Source: a virus. From it: DNA of 32,341 nucleotides. Under the pieces are notes generated by a model. That model saw only the letters and a list, made by a program, of their open reading frames with translations. It did not search any database and had not been told where the DNA came from. The position numbers and the translations under genes were made by a program. Shown piece by piece: positions 14,567 through 22,764 of this stretch. The stretch is from positions 1-32,341 of the IMG/VR virus record IMGVR_UViG_3300021440_000087; one strand, written 5' to 3'. Position 1 is the first letter of the stretch, and every line of letters starts with the position of its first letter.

Positions 14567-15163
14567 TTAATACTTGGCTTTTATTTTTTGAACGAAATCA
14601 AATATACCAAGATGTTTGGCTCTGAACCGCTTTGTGTTTTCTGTGCCAACTTCATCAAGATAATCTGTGAACTGCTCAACTGTTGCATTTATGTTATCAA
14701 GAATCCACTTGTACATGTTGGTATCGAAATTTGAACGACCTTCGCCTGGTTCTTGTTTAGGTTTCTTGAAAAATTCTACTTCATTTTTCTTACACCACAT
14801 CCTAACAGATGTAGCGGCAGAGCGGTCGTTAGCATCAAGTGCTTCCATCACTTTTACCAATGCTTCGTCAAAAGTTGCCTCAACAGTCAAATCAAGACCA
14901 GAAAGCAACTTATCAAGGATTTCGCTCCTTTCTTCTTTACTCTTTGCAAAACCACATTCGACCATCAGCTGGTTAAAGTAACGGGCGACATTTGCAAACT
15001 TGGCACCAGCCATCAACATTGCCATTTTAACTGCATCTTCGTCAACATTTTCTTTTGCCATTTCTGCTTGAAAAGCAGCCTTGATAGCACCCATAGCAGG
15101 GTCAGATTTAGTGTCCTCTGTATCTTCTTGAGTTGATTCTGTATTTTCGGTATTTTTATCCAT
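14567..15163 (-). CDS. Acidic hypothetical protein with C-terminal 'GTxNxxRF' domain
   Basis: 198 residues, AGGAA 8 bases before ATG 15163. The first 25 residues are very acidic (NTENTESTQEDTEDTKSD) and probably disordered; the middle is helical (MAMLMAGAKFANVARYFNQL); basic FFKKPK follows. The last about 45 residues (TVEQFTDYLDEVGTENTKRF) match the end of the protein at 23686-24246 (TVDEMKAFINKIGTKNFIRF), so the two are paralogous at least there. It has its own promoter (15196-15224) and terminator (14521-14544), unusual within this leftward block, which suggests separate, possibly high expression. Function unknown; regulator or nucleic-acid-binding protein are guesses. Confidence 0.75.
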   Translation of the reverse strand: MDKNTENTESTQEDTEDTKSDPAMGAIKAAFQAEMAKENVDEDAVKMAMLMAGAKFANVARYFNQLMVECGFAKSKEERSEILDKLLSGLDLTVEATFDEALVKVMEALDANDRSAATSVRMWCKKNEVEFFKKPKQEPGEGRSNFDTNMYKWILDNINATVEQFTDYLDEVGTENTKRFRAKHLGIFDFVQKIKAKY

Positions 15164-15195
15164 TGCAAATTCCTATTTATGTTAAATGAGCGGTC

Positions 15196-15224
15196 AGTCT
15201 AGCAAAACTTTTACACCCTGTCAA
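15196..15224 (-). promoter_or_regulatory. Sigma70-type promoter for the 198-residue gene
   Basis: Leftward TTGACA (15224-15219), 17 bp, TAGACT (15201-15196), with TG one base before the -10 (extended). It overlaps the 3' end of the helicase gene and lies about 33 bp from ATG 15163. Confidence 0.65.
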
Positions 15225-16783
15225 TACTCATACTTTAAAACTTTCGAATATTTCGCGCTTGAATCTATTAAAATCCTGTTCGGATTTTTTAAATTGCCTA
15301 AAAAGCTATGTAAAAATTCATTACAGCATCGTAAATCAGTAGGGCTAGCGCCCCTAAAAGCTAATACGTTAACGGCTCTTGTACGTGCGTAGCCGGTATG
15401 ATTTAAACAGAAAAGCTCATTAAAAAACTGTATGCCGCTCAGATACGTGCATTTGATCGCTTGTATCTCACTAGGCAGATCAATCAGCTGATAAGAAACC
15501 GAGTCAACAGCGTACCATGCCCTATTCTCAGCAATAACCTCAATCCTAGAGCTAGTGTATTCAAGTTTAGTCTCAAAAACAAATTCATGCCCACACTCAT
15601 TACAAACTCTACAAGCAGGATAAGTTAATGATTCACACTCTGGGCAAGTTTTATATATTGGTTCGCCTATTGTCTTATCAAGTTTATATTTATCTTTTAC
15701 TTGTACGGCATTAATTGGGCCAAGTCTCTTAGTATTCCCAGCAAAGTCAAGAAAAACACAGAAATCTTTTCCAGGATATATGCGAGTGCCCCTGCCAGCA
15801 GATTGAACATGCAAAACTGGTGATTCAGTAGGGCGCAACATAACAATTAAATCAATACCAGGGTCATCATAACCAGTAGTAAGCATGTTTACGTTAACCA
15901 AAGCTGTAATATCACCTGATTTATGTGCATTAATTACCCAATCTTTATCAAAATCCATTTTAGAGTGCACAACACCAGCCTTAATGCCTTTTAATAACAA
16001 TGCCTCCGCTATGTGTTCGGCGTGTTTTATGTCAATCGCGAATATAAGCCACTTATTACATTTATATTGGTCAGCAATGTAAATAGTTTCCAATAATGCT
16101 GCTTCTGTTATTTCATCTTTATCTATCAAGGATGACATTTCTTTATCAATGAATTCACCACCTCTATGATGTAATCCAGAAGTATCAATATTTAATTGCG
16201 TGCTAGGCACTTTCAATCTACAAAGATAACCATCTTCAATAAGTTTATTGAAATTATCAACGCTAGTTAAATCATAAATTAAATCACTAAACAACGAAGT
16301 AGGCTTGCCATACATCAATCCACTAGATAAGCGGTAAGGCGTAGCAGTAAGTCCTAAGTATATCTTGCCTACGCTATTCAAAAATAGCCTGTACATAGAG
16401 TTATCTTCATTACTTATGCTATGACATTCATCAATTATAACTAGGCCTATATCATTAAATAATTCTGGTTTCTTATAGACTGATTTAATCCCCGCTATAG
16501 TCACATCTTTAACAATTCTTGAATCTAAGCCAGCTGAATATAACCCAATATTAGGCAATAATTCAGCTAGTTGTCGATAATCTTGTTGCAGTATTGATTC
16601 AGAGTGTGACAAAATCAACACCTTAGTTTTCCACTCAGTGTTAACAAACGCTGCAATCATTGCAATTACAAGGGACTTGCCAGTTCCTGTAGGCATAGCA
16701 ATAATACCATGCCTATCAGGACGCTGCATCATATAGTCAATCGCGCTGTTATACGCTTCAATTTGATATGGTCTTGGTTTCAT
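15221..16783 (-). CDS. Superfamily 2 DEAD/DEAH-type helicase with zinc ribbon
   Basis: 520 residues. Motif Q region RPYQIEAY (4-11), Walker A MPTGTGKS (30-37), DECH box (118-121), motif III GLTATPYR, then the second RecA fold with NVNMLTTGYDDPGIDLIV and motif VI QSAGRGTRIYPGK. A four-cysteine ribbon CPECESLTYPACRVCNEC near residue 400 resembles those of phage helicases that resemble the UvrB/type III restriction helicase branch. Likely role: unwinding or remodelling branched DNA in replication or recombination. It sits between the nuclease and the orphan at 14.6 kb; no ribosome binding site stands out before ATG 16783. Confidence 0.9.
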   Translation of the reverse strand: MKPRPYQIEAYNSAIDYMMQRPDRHGIIAMPTGTGKSLVIAMIAAFVNTEWKTKVLILSHSESILQQDYRQLAELLPNIGLYSAGLDSRIVKDVTIAGIKSVYKKPELFNDIGLVIIDECHSISNEDNSMYRLFLNSVGKIYLGLTATPYRLSSGLMYGKPTSLFSDLIYDLTSVDNFNKLIEDGYLCRLKVPSTQLNIDTSGLHHRGGEFIDKEMSSLIDKDEITEAALLETIYIADQYKCNKWLIFAIDIKHAEHIAEALLLKGIKAGVVHSKMDFDKDWVINAHKSGDITALVNVNMLTTGYDDPGIDLIVMLRPTESPVLHVQSAGRGTRIYPGKDFCVFLDFAGNTKRLGPINAVQVKDKYKLDKTIGEPIYKTCPECESLTYPACRVCNECGHEFVFETKLEYTSSRIEVIAENRAWYAVDSVSYQLIDLPSEIQAIKCTYLSGIQFFNELFCLNHTGYARTRAVNVLAFRGASPTDLRCCNEFLHSFLGNLKNPNRILIDSSAKYSKVLKYEY

Positions 16784-16805
16784 TAGCTTGTTCGTAAATT
16801 ATACT

Positions 16806-17624
16806 TTATAATACTTTGCATATTTTATATTTGTTGCATCCAATGCGTTGTTCATCTTGGATTAAATTTTTATTATGAAGCCTGCAATGCCACTTACCTT
16901 CCATTTCAATATCAACAAACTCGCACGTTCTACAATTAATATTTGGTACTGCTTGTTCATGACATACCGCTTTGAATGCACACCACTGGCACAAATAATA
17001 TTCTATATCTCCTATCTTGTCAGGTGGGAATTCACTCATTAATACACTATTAAACTTTCTATCAATGTCACTATAATATGTAGCGTCATACTCAACTAAC
17101 TCAATATAATATTCGCTTGTATTCTTGTTATAGCAAAGATATAAACAAAATCTTAAGCCAAGTTTTCCCATATACGCCTGCATTTGCGAATAATGAGTAG
17201 GTTTTTCTTTCTTTACACCTCGCTTAACAATAGCAGCCCAAGCTAGTGCATTTGATGTTTTAATCTCAAGCAACATCCTATCATTGCTATTGGGCAAGCA
17301 TATAATGCCATCAATATGCCCTAAAGCATGACCATAAGACCCTTCGACAGACAATTGTTCATCGGTAATAGTGAAGCCATGAGCAATTAAATCTTTTTTG
17401 ATTTCTGCTTCTAGTGTGTGCCCTAAATCAAAAATACGCTTTGTCTGCTTAGTAATCAAATCATCACTAGCCCAGCGAAAAGAATACCATAGCTTTCGTA
17501 AACAAGGTTCGCCGCTTGATGAATATCCTAGGTATCCTCTTTGGGTCTGTTTAATCATTCCTTCATTAAGAATATTGGCAATGTTCTGTCCAGCGGCACT
17601 ATTTTGCTTAGGAAGTATTGCCAT
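16806..17624 (-). CDS. PD-(D/E)XK nuclease, RecB/Cas4-like, with cysteine cluster
   Basis: 272 residues. GHIDG (102-106) and EIKTS (120-124) give the D...ExK active site, followed by YSQMQAYM (145-152, the Q-x-x-x-Y motif of RecB-like nucleases). Cys41 in SGEPCLRKLWYSFRW plus C-terminal cysteines (YYLCQWCAFKAVCH) fit the Fe-S binding arrangement of Cas4/AddB-type enzymes. A further group, CRTCEF...WHCRLH...GCNKYKIC, adds a zinc-ribbon-like tail. It probably makes or trims ends for the recombinase encoded upstream. Its ATG shares a base with the lipoprotein stop (TAATG), with AGAGAAG upstream. Confidence 0.88.
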   Translation of the reverse strand: MAILPKQNSAAGQNIANILNEGMIKQTQRGYLGYSSSGEPCLRKLWYSFRWASDDLITKQTKRIFDLGHTLEAEIKKDLIAHGFTITDEQLSVEGSYGHALGHIDGIICLPNSNDRMLLEIKTSNALAWAAIVKRGVKKEKPTHYSQMQAYMGKLGLRFCLYLCYNKNTSEYYIELVEYDATYYSDIDRKFNSVLMSEFPPDKIGDIEYYLCQWCAFKAVCHEQAVPNINCRTCEFVDIEMEGKWHCRLHNKNLIQDEQRIGCNKYKICKVL

Positions 17625-17806
17625 TATCTTCTCTTATTCATATCACGTAATTGGTCATTACGCTGCATTTGGTAAATTGTTAAGTATTCGCCCATTCTTT
17701 GGTAATGGTCTTCTGCTTCTGGGCTGTATGCAACAGGTCGCCCATCACCGAACCAAAACTCATGTGAGCAGCCAGTTAAGCACAGTAATAGTATTAAGTA
17801 TTTCAT
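17624..17806 (-). CDS. Small predicted lipoprotein
   Basis: 60 residues: MKYLILLLCLTGC is a short signal peptide with a lipobox (L-T-G-C), predicting lipidation at Cys13 and a mature protein of about 48 residues (SHEFWFGDGRPVAY..., then a charged helix). GAGG lies before ATG 17806. A lipoprotein made within an early replication operon is unusual. Phages such as T5 use small lipoproteins to block receptors against superinfection, which is one inferred role here. An o-spanin (Rz1-like) is less likely because the gene is 12 kb from the lysis genes. No proline-rich region. Confidence 0.7.
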   Translation of the reverse strand: MKYLILLLCLTGCSHEFWFGDGRPVAYSPEAEDHYQRMGEYLTIYQMQRNDQLRDMNKRR

Positions 17807-17893
17807 TTTGTTACCTCAAGTTAGGTTGCCGCTCTTTCAGGTATGTGCCGAGTCATGTAACATCCAAGTCTTTTGAATCAGACGTTTTAACTT

Positions 17894-18166
17894 TCAACAA
17901 GTCAATCTCACGTTGCAATCGATTGTTTCTTCTAAGACTGCTCTAATATCAATCTCTGGTGCTTCTTCAAATTGCTCTGGTTTTATACTAAGCAAGCCCC
18001 ATTTTATAGAGCTATCCTCAGTGTAATTAGACTCATTAGTATGCGACCAGCCGCTTGTCTTAAAAGCTTTAGCTTCATTTATTAAATAAAGTATACTTTC
18101 TGCACTGATATACTTAGTATCTACTTCAAGTATGTTATTGTAGCTTAATTCGATATAAACTTTCAT
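17894..18166 (-). CDS. Hypothetical protein, 90 residues
   Basis: The start is ATG 18166, chosen over an in-frame ATG four codons earlier because GGAG lies 7 bases upstream of 18166. The protein begins MKVYIELSYNNILEVDTKY, then a helix and a Ser/Thr/Asn-rich loop (SGWSHTNESNYTEDSS), ending in IDIRAVLEETIDCNVRL. Mildly acidic, soluble, no recognised motif. The leader carries the sequence AAAGAGCGGCA seen also upstream of the lipoprotein gene, and a 7-bp hairpin separates it from the DUF669-like gene. Confidence 0.6.
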   Translation of the reverse strand: MKVYIELSYNNILEVDTKYISAESILYLINEAKAFKTSGWSHTNESNYTEDSSIKWGLLSIKPEQFEEAPEIDIRAVLEETIDCNVRLTC

Positions 18167-18187
18167 TTTATTCTCCAAAATTAAAGT

Positions 18188-18215
18188 GCCGCTCTTTGGG
18201 GTTGCGCTGAGCGGC
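18188..18215 (-). terminator. Intergenic hairpin between the DUF669-like gene and the next gene
   Basis: GCCGCTC (18188-18194) pairs with GAGCGGC (18209-18215) around a 14-base loop. Reading leftward it is followed by ACTTTAATTTT, which is T-rich but not a clean run. Could be a weak terminator or processing element. Its left arm is repeated near 17828. Confidence 0.45.
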
Positions 18216-18226
18216 GAGCGCGTAGA

Positions 18227-18658
18227 TTATTTCTTAGCGAATGGATTTGATTTAGGCTTAGAGCCATCAGCACTTGCTTTGCTAAACTTCTTAATGTCAG
18301 CACCAGGATAAGCATCGTCATCAGGACGCTTAACAACACTAATCATAAGCGGTATGTTTTTCAATTCGTCAGAGTCTACAACTTTAGCAGGGTCTTTGCC
18401 AATTGCATTGATAATCTTTTTCAATTGCCCATTAGCAATTTTAACTGCCATTTCATTCGGGTTTATAAGATTAAGATTACAAAAAACCAGAGAACCTTTC
18501 TGTGCGCCTTCAAGAATCTTAAAGTGCAAAGAAAGATATTCTCCATCACCGCTGTTTGTGGTTTTCATTTCTGTTTTAATGATTTCAGCAAGATAGTCTC
18601 CTGTTGGGCATATATCGTCTGATTCGTCTGTGCTAAAACTTGTTGGTAATTTTGCCAT
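18227..18658 (-). CDS. DUF669-like protein, probable ssDNA-binding/recombination accessory
   Basis: 143 residues with GDYLAEIIKTEMKTTNSGDG, YLSLHFKILEGAQKGSLVF, LNLINPNEMAVKIANGQLKKI and AIGKDPAKV, the order of conserved blocks in DUF669 phage proteins. These are OB-fold-like and usually lie next to Sak4 or similar recombinases, acting as an SSB-type partner; this is family knowledge, not shown here. The C-terminus is basic and Ser/Lys-rich (SKASADGSKPKSNPFAKK), unlike the acidic tail of classic SSB. The leader AGGAAATAAAA is nearly identical to that of the Sak4-like gene upstream, 52 bases away. Confidence 0.8.
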   Translation of the reverse strand: MAKLPTSFSTDESDDICPTGDYLAEIIKTEMKTTNSGDGEYLSLHFKILEGAQKGSLVFCNLNLINPNEMAVKIANGQLKKIINAIGKDPAKVVDSDELKNIPLMISVVKRPDDDAYPGADIKKFSKASADGSKPKSNPFAKK

Positions 18659-18710
18659 TTTTATTTCCTATTAAGTTAAAAGTTATTTAGTTTAGTTTCA
18701 GTTTTTTACT

Positions 18711-19379
18711 TCATTTTTTTACCCCTTTTATTTTATCGAATAATAATGTTAAGTCTGGTTCTTCAAACTCGTCTAGTTTACCGCTTCTATCTTTACATAC
18801 ATGGTTTATGTCGCCTTGTGTTTGCAAATATCGATATTTTATGCCATCTTTATCAACGCCAATTCGTAAACATAGCAACAAATCAAAGAAATAGGGTATG
18901 TTCATATTTAATTGTTGGCCTGGGAATGATGGCCTGTAGGCACATATGCCTGTATCTGCATCCTCTATCCTTGCTTGTTTGCTTACAAAATAAACATGCT
19001 TGTTTTCAATATCGCGAAAAGCACGTATCGCTGATAATAAATCATCAGCAAGTCTGCCATAAGCCTTGCGAGGGTCCTTCTCGTCCTGCTTATATTCAGC
19101 CAAGATAGTTTCGGCGATGTCACTAAGCGAATCTAGACATATTGTTTGATAATCTGAATCTATGCAATAGTCATATGCTTCAACTAATTCATCATATGAA
19201 TTAACCTTAATAACAGGTAAATCATGTCCAGCAAGTGGCAACAAACCGCTTTCAGATGATATGATAATAGGATTAGGAGCAGTAGCAATTAAAGAGGTCT
19301 TGCCAACACCTGCGTCTCCATAGACCATCATTTTAATAAATGATGTCTGCTCTTTTGTGCTTGTAATGTTAATTGCCAT
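18711..19379 (-). CDS. Sak4-like RecA-fold ATPase (single-strand annealing/recombination)
   Basis: 222 residues. Walker A GDAGVGKTSL (21-30), Walker B TICLDSLSD (about 79-87), KHVYFVSKQ and PSFPGQQLNMNIPYFFD match phage AAA_24/Sak4 proteins, which bind ssDNA and promote strand annealing with an SSB partner. The DUF669-like gene directly downstream fits that partnership. AAAGGAAAT precedes ATG 19379. A promoter-like TTGCAT, 16 bp, TAGTAT lies just upstream (19408-19435). Confidence 0.85.
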   Translation of the reverse strand: MAINITSTKEQTSFIKMMVYGDAGVGKTSLIATAPNPIIISSESGLLPLAGHDLPVIKVNSYDELVEAYDYCIDSDYQTICLDSLSDIAETILAEYKQDEKDPRKAYGRLADDLLSAIRAFRDIENKHVYFVSKQARIEDADTGICAYRPSFPGQQLNMNIPYFFDLLLCLRIGVDKDGIKYRYLQTQGDINHVCKDRSGKLDEFEEPDLTLLFDKIKGVKK

Positions 19380-19407
19380 TTTTATTTCCTTTGGTAATAA
19401 GTTATGG

Positions 19408-19435
19408 ATACTATTCTTAATTGCATTTTATGCAA
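19408..19435 (-). promoter_or_regulatory. Possible promoter with overlapping palindrome before the Sak4-like gene
   Basis: Leftward TTGCAT (19435-19430), 16 bp, TAGTAT (19413-19408). The -35 is one arm of the palindrome TTGCAT-TTT-ATGCAA (19421-19435), so a repressor or dimeric protein could bind there. It overlaps the end of the DUF932 gene. Confidence 0.4.
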
Positions 19436-20198
19436 ATTCTTCCAACATTTCGTCAGCAATTTCCCATAACTTCTGATTAATTTCAATATTCCTATCAATT
19501 TGTGTGATTGGTCTCGTTTTGCCTTTTAAACCGCTTTCAGATTCACAACCAATACCGCCTTTTAAGATGTTTTCCTGTATAACGTTGAAAACAGTCCAAA
19601 GGTCCCTAGCGGTATCATAAGAGCGGCGAGGTTCCAATAATAACGAGCTGTCGATATTCCGATCATTATATACAGTCAATTTCATCAGTTCAGCGACATA
19701 CAACGCTGAGTCATGTGTTAATTGCACCGCTTGCATAGCTTCACTTCTCTTTACAGTTTCAAGGCTAAGTGTAATTGTGTTTTCCAAGCCTTTGTTAACG
19801 CTATCTAATGTTAAGGAGTCGTGTTTCTCGCTATATCCACCATTATCAACAAAGGCAATAAGTCCATTAGAGCATACCAAACGAAAAATGCCACTATAAA
19901 GTGAAAGGCGAGATTTGCCATTGTGCGAGTTAGTCATAACCAGCTCACTAATGCCGTTTTTATTTTTACTATCTAGTTGTTCAGAATGACGAAATCGAAC
20001 CATGTGTTTGCCCACGTCAGCATCAATAGTATTAAAGGATTGTGTAGCCGATACAGGGAAATATCCTTGTTTCTCGAATTCCTGAATAATATTAAAAGAA
20101 TTAATAAAAGTATATCTATCTGATAAGTGTTCCGCTTCGTGGGCCGCAAATGCTGCTGGCACTATTATGCGTAGTTGGTCATAGTCTAGGGTTTTCAT
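19428..20198 (-). CDS. DUF932-type phage/plasmid protein
   Basis: 256 residues. The start is ATG 20198: GAGGAA lies 7 bases upstream and itself overlaps the alternative ATG at 20210. YFPVSATQSFNTIDADVGKHMVRFRH, ELVMTNSHNGKSRLSLYSGIFRLVCSNGLIAF and the later helical region correspond to the DUF932 family, widespread in phages and plasmids, often near recombination genes and of unknown biochemical function. It is the first gene of the leftward early operon behind a good sigma70 promoter (20251-20279). Confidence 0.82.
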   Translation of the reverse strand: MKTLDYDQLRIIVPAAFAAHEAEHLSDRYTFINSFNIIQEFEKQGYFPVSATQSFNTIDADVGKHMVRFRHSEQLDSKNKNGISELVMTNSHNGKSRLSLYSGIFRLVCSNGLIAFVDNGGYSEKHDSLTLDSVNKGLENTITLSLETVKRSEAMQAVQLTHDSALYVAELMKLTVYNDRNIDSSLLLEPRRSYDTARDLWTVFNVIQENILKGGIGCESESGLKGKTRPITQIDRNIEINQKLWEIADEMLEEFA

Positions 20199-20250
20199 GT
20201 CATTCCTCATATTGTGTTAAAGTTTTTGCACCTCTTTCTAGTGCGTGATA

Positions 20251-20279
20251 ATAATAGCATAAATAGTTTAGCAATGCAA
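20251..20279 (-). promoter_or_regulatory. Leftward early promoter
   Basis: TTGCAT (20279-20274), 17 bp, TATTAT (20256-20251), with TG before the -10 (extended). Transcription would begin near 20244 and run into the DUF932/Sak4/nuclease/helicase genes. The leader contains a CACAATATG motif (20215-20207). Confidence 0.7.
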
Positions 20280-20327
20280 GTAGCATATCTTGTATGTGTT
20301 TAAAATTTGAGCACAATATGTAGTGTA

Positions 20328-20356
20328 TTGCAAAAAGTCTTGCATAGGCGTAATCT
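20328..20356 (+). promoter_or_regulatory. Rightward early promoter for the primase-helicase
   Basis: TTGCAA (20328-20333), 17 bp, TAATCT (20351-20356). A second perfect -10, TATAAT at 20395-20400, lies closer to the gene but has only a poor -35. The 226-bp gap 20211-20436 otherwise holds the divergent leftward promoter and a CACAATATG motif at 20312-20320. Confidence 0.55.
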
Positions 20357-20436
20357 GATTATCCTGCGCGGGTTTTGATTATAAACCTGCAATTTATAAT
20401 TTTTGTGATTGTTAGCTAGGAGTTTATGGTGTTTCT

Positions 20437-22764
20437 ATGAAAGAATGGTCTTTTGATACAGAATTGTTTTTGACGCATTTCCATGGTAAGCAAATATTTG
20501 TTGTTATGGACGATGTTTTAAATCGCCCGAGACACCAACAAAGAGAATACCGCTTTGCAAGACAGAATTTGAATCCACGAAATAATGAGCATAAAGAGTC
20601 TATATTCTTTACAGTTAATGAATTAGACCAGTCTAAAGACCCAGAAAGAGAAAGGACTTCTGCAATGTTTGTGCGTGCTAGAGCATTGTTTGGTGACGAT
20701 GATGTTAAAAGGAAAGAGCCTAGGAATGATTTTGATTTAAAGCCTTCATTAATTGTTCAATCATCTAGTTCTCCTGATGGTAACAAATATCATTATTATT
20801 GGTTAATATCAGATAATAGTACATTAGATCAATGGAATATTCTTCAATCTAAATTAGTTACACATTGTGGATTTGACAAAGGCGCCAAGGATTGTACTCG
20901 ATATTTAAGATTGCCTGGTTATTTACATTGGAAGGATAAGGATAATCCTAGCAGGGTTTGTTTTATTGACAATAATATAAAATACTCTTTTGGTGAATTA
21001 AATAATGTGTTTGGTAAATATTCAGATGTCTCTGTTGGTGAATCTACATCAAATTCTATTAATCCTAAATTTGTACCAGAGATAGATGACCCAGTATTTG
21101 ATGCTATTAATAACAGAGGGCTAATAATTGAGCGCATAGGTAATGGTACTTATAGGTTAGATTGCCCTTGGACTTGTAATCATACTGATAAGACACCTGA
21201 TGGTAGTGCTAGATATTTCCTGGCGCATTATAATGGATATGACCAAGGGAATTTTAAATGCCATCATGGTCATTGTCATGATAAAAATGTATTTAGTTTA
21301 AAGGAATATTTAGGAATTGATGAGGAATATGAAAACTGGGAATCTATTGAGCTAAATGATGTATTTAAAGATGAAGCCATAAACCTAGAGTTTCCTATGC
21401 CACCAGGGGACTTAGGTGAATTTATCCAAGAATTATACGAAATGCAGCGTTATCAGTATAAAGAGGTTGCATTTGTTACTGGTATGGGTCTTTTAGCTGG
21501 TATTTGTGGTAGAAGATTCAATGTAGAAGATTTAGGACTGAATCTTTATATGACTATATTGATGGATACTGGTATGGGTAAAGACTTTATAGGGAAAACT
21601 ATAAAAAGGATATTGGCTACGTATGACAAATTAGGCGGAGGTGTCAGCTTCATTGGCGCTCAGAGGTTTACCGCTTCCAAGGGTCTTGTTTCTGACTTAC
21701 AGAACTCTAGGTCACAGATTTGCGTATTTACAGAAGCTGGACTATTAATGCAAAGCGGGTCAGGAGACCAAGAGAACTTAAGGAAAGCCATATTAAGCTT
21801 GTATACATTGAGTGATTATAATGGACAAACTGGCAGAGAGCTTTACAGTAAAAATGTGGATGATATTAAAAGTATTAAATCACCCGCTTTGAGCATCATC
21901 AATGAGAGTACGCCTAGTACTATATTGTCTGGGTATCATAAACAAAATGATGTTGAAAATGGACTATTGCCTAGGCAAAATCTGTATAGAGTTGATTGTG
22001 ATAAACCTTATCATAATAAGAATATAAGACCAGATTTGAGTGATAAATTAATAAATAAGATAAAGTTTCTTATAAATTTGTGTAAATCTTGTCAGTCTAC
22101 TGATGAATATGTACCAATAATACTAGAGTGGTTTGACTTAGAAGATGATGTGGATGATTTTGAAAGTACCGCTACTGATTTGCACAATAAGAATAAAGGG
22201 GATTTTAAAGGTGGTATGTGTTCGAGGATGCCTGTTAAGGCCAAGAAATACGCCGCTTTGGCAAGCATCTTCAATAATAGGAAGGAGTATGGTTCTATAC
22301 AGGATGTTCCTAATTCGATGGTTATAGGCGAAAAAGAATGGACATGGGCTAAAAATATGGTTTTGTATGAATTCAATCAGCTATTTAAGTTCTTTGCTGG
22401 TTCTAATTTCATAAATATTAAGGAGGATTTAGCCAAAACTGTAGTAGCACCCGCTTTGATTAAGATACTTCAAGGGCGTTTTGCCAGTTATAAACCAAAT
22501 AAAGAGGATAAAGATTCAAAAATAGTTAGAATGAATCTTTTGTCGCAAGTTCTTAAGCATAATAAGAGTCTTAAATATAGTGATTCTATCAGTGACCCTG
22601 TTAATGGATTAGAGGAAGTTTTGAGCTATATGAGAACTCTTGGGTATATTGATATAATTGACGCTAAGCAAAAAACTGGTGGAAATAGGTCAAAATATGA
22701 GCGCCGCTTTTGTGCACAGGATGGTGTAAAAGTTTTGAGGTCACTAACAGAATTAGTCAGTTGA
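20437..22764 (+). CDS. Replicative primase-helicase (RepB-like AEP primase plus DUF3987-like ATPase)
   Basis: 775 residues. Residues 1-200 resemble archaeo-eukaryotic-type primases of the RepB/D5 neighbourhood: RALFGDDD (82-89, metal ligands), QSSSSPDGNKYHYYWLI (108-124), DCTRYLRLPG (152-161). Residues 240-285 carry Cys/His pairs (CPWTCNH, CHHGHCHD), a likely zinc site. From about 325 a DUF3987-like helicase follows with Walker A MDTGMGKD (376-383), FIGAQRFTASKGL and VFTEAGLLM. It should prime and unwind at the phage origin, which I place in the repeat-rich DNA directly downstream. AGGAG at 20418-20422 is 14 bases from ATG 20437, with a 4-codon frame (20426-20440, ending ATGA) in between that may couple initiation. 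Confidence 0.85.
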   Translation: MKEWSFDTELFLTHFHGKQIFVVMDDVLNRPRHQQREYRFARQNLNPRNNEHKESIFFTVNELDQSKDPERERTSAMFVRARALFGDDDVKRKEPRNDFDLKPSLIVQSSSSPDGNKYHYYWLISDNSTLDQWNILQSKLVTHCGFDKGAKDCTRYLRLPGYLHWKDKDNPSRVCFIDNNIKYSFGELNNVFGKYSDVSVGESTSNSINPKFVPEIDDPVFDAINNRGLIIERIGNGTYRLDCPWTCNHTDKTPDGSARYFLAHYNGYDQGNFKCHHGHCHDKNVFSLKEYLGIDEEYENWESIELNDVFKDEAINLEFPMPPGDLGEFIQELYEMQRYQYKEVAFVTGMGLLAGICGRRFNVEDLGLNLYMTILMDTGMGKDFIGKTIKRILATYDKLGGGVSFIGAQRFTASKGLVSDLQNSRSQICVFTEAGLLMQSGSGDQENLRKAILSLYTLSDYNGQTGRELYSKNVDDIKSIKSPALSIINESTPSTILSGYHKQNDVENGLLPRQNLYRVDCDKPYHNKNIRPDLSDKLINKIKFLINLCKSCQSTDEYVPIILEWFDLEDDVDDFESTATDLHNKNKGDFKGGMCSRMPVKAKKYAALASIFNNRKEYGSIQDVPNSMVIGEKEWTWAKNMVLYEFNQLFKFFAGSNFINIKEDLAKTVVAPALIKILQGRFASYKPNKEDKDSKIVRMNLLSQVLKHNKSLKYSDSISDPVNGLEEVLSYMRTLGYIDIIDAKQKTGGNRSKYERRFCAQDGVKVLRSLTELVS

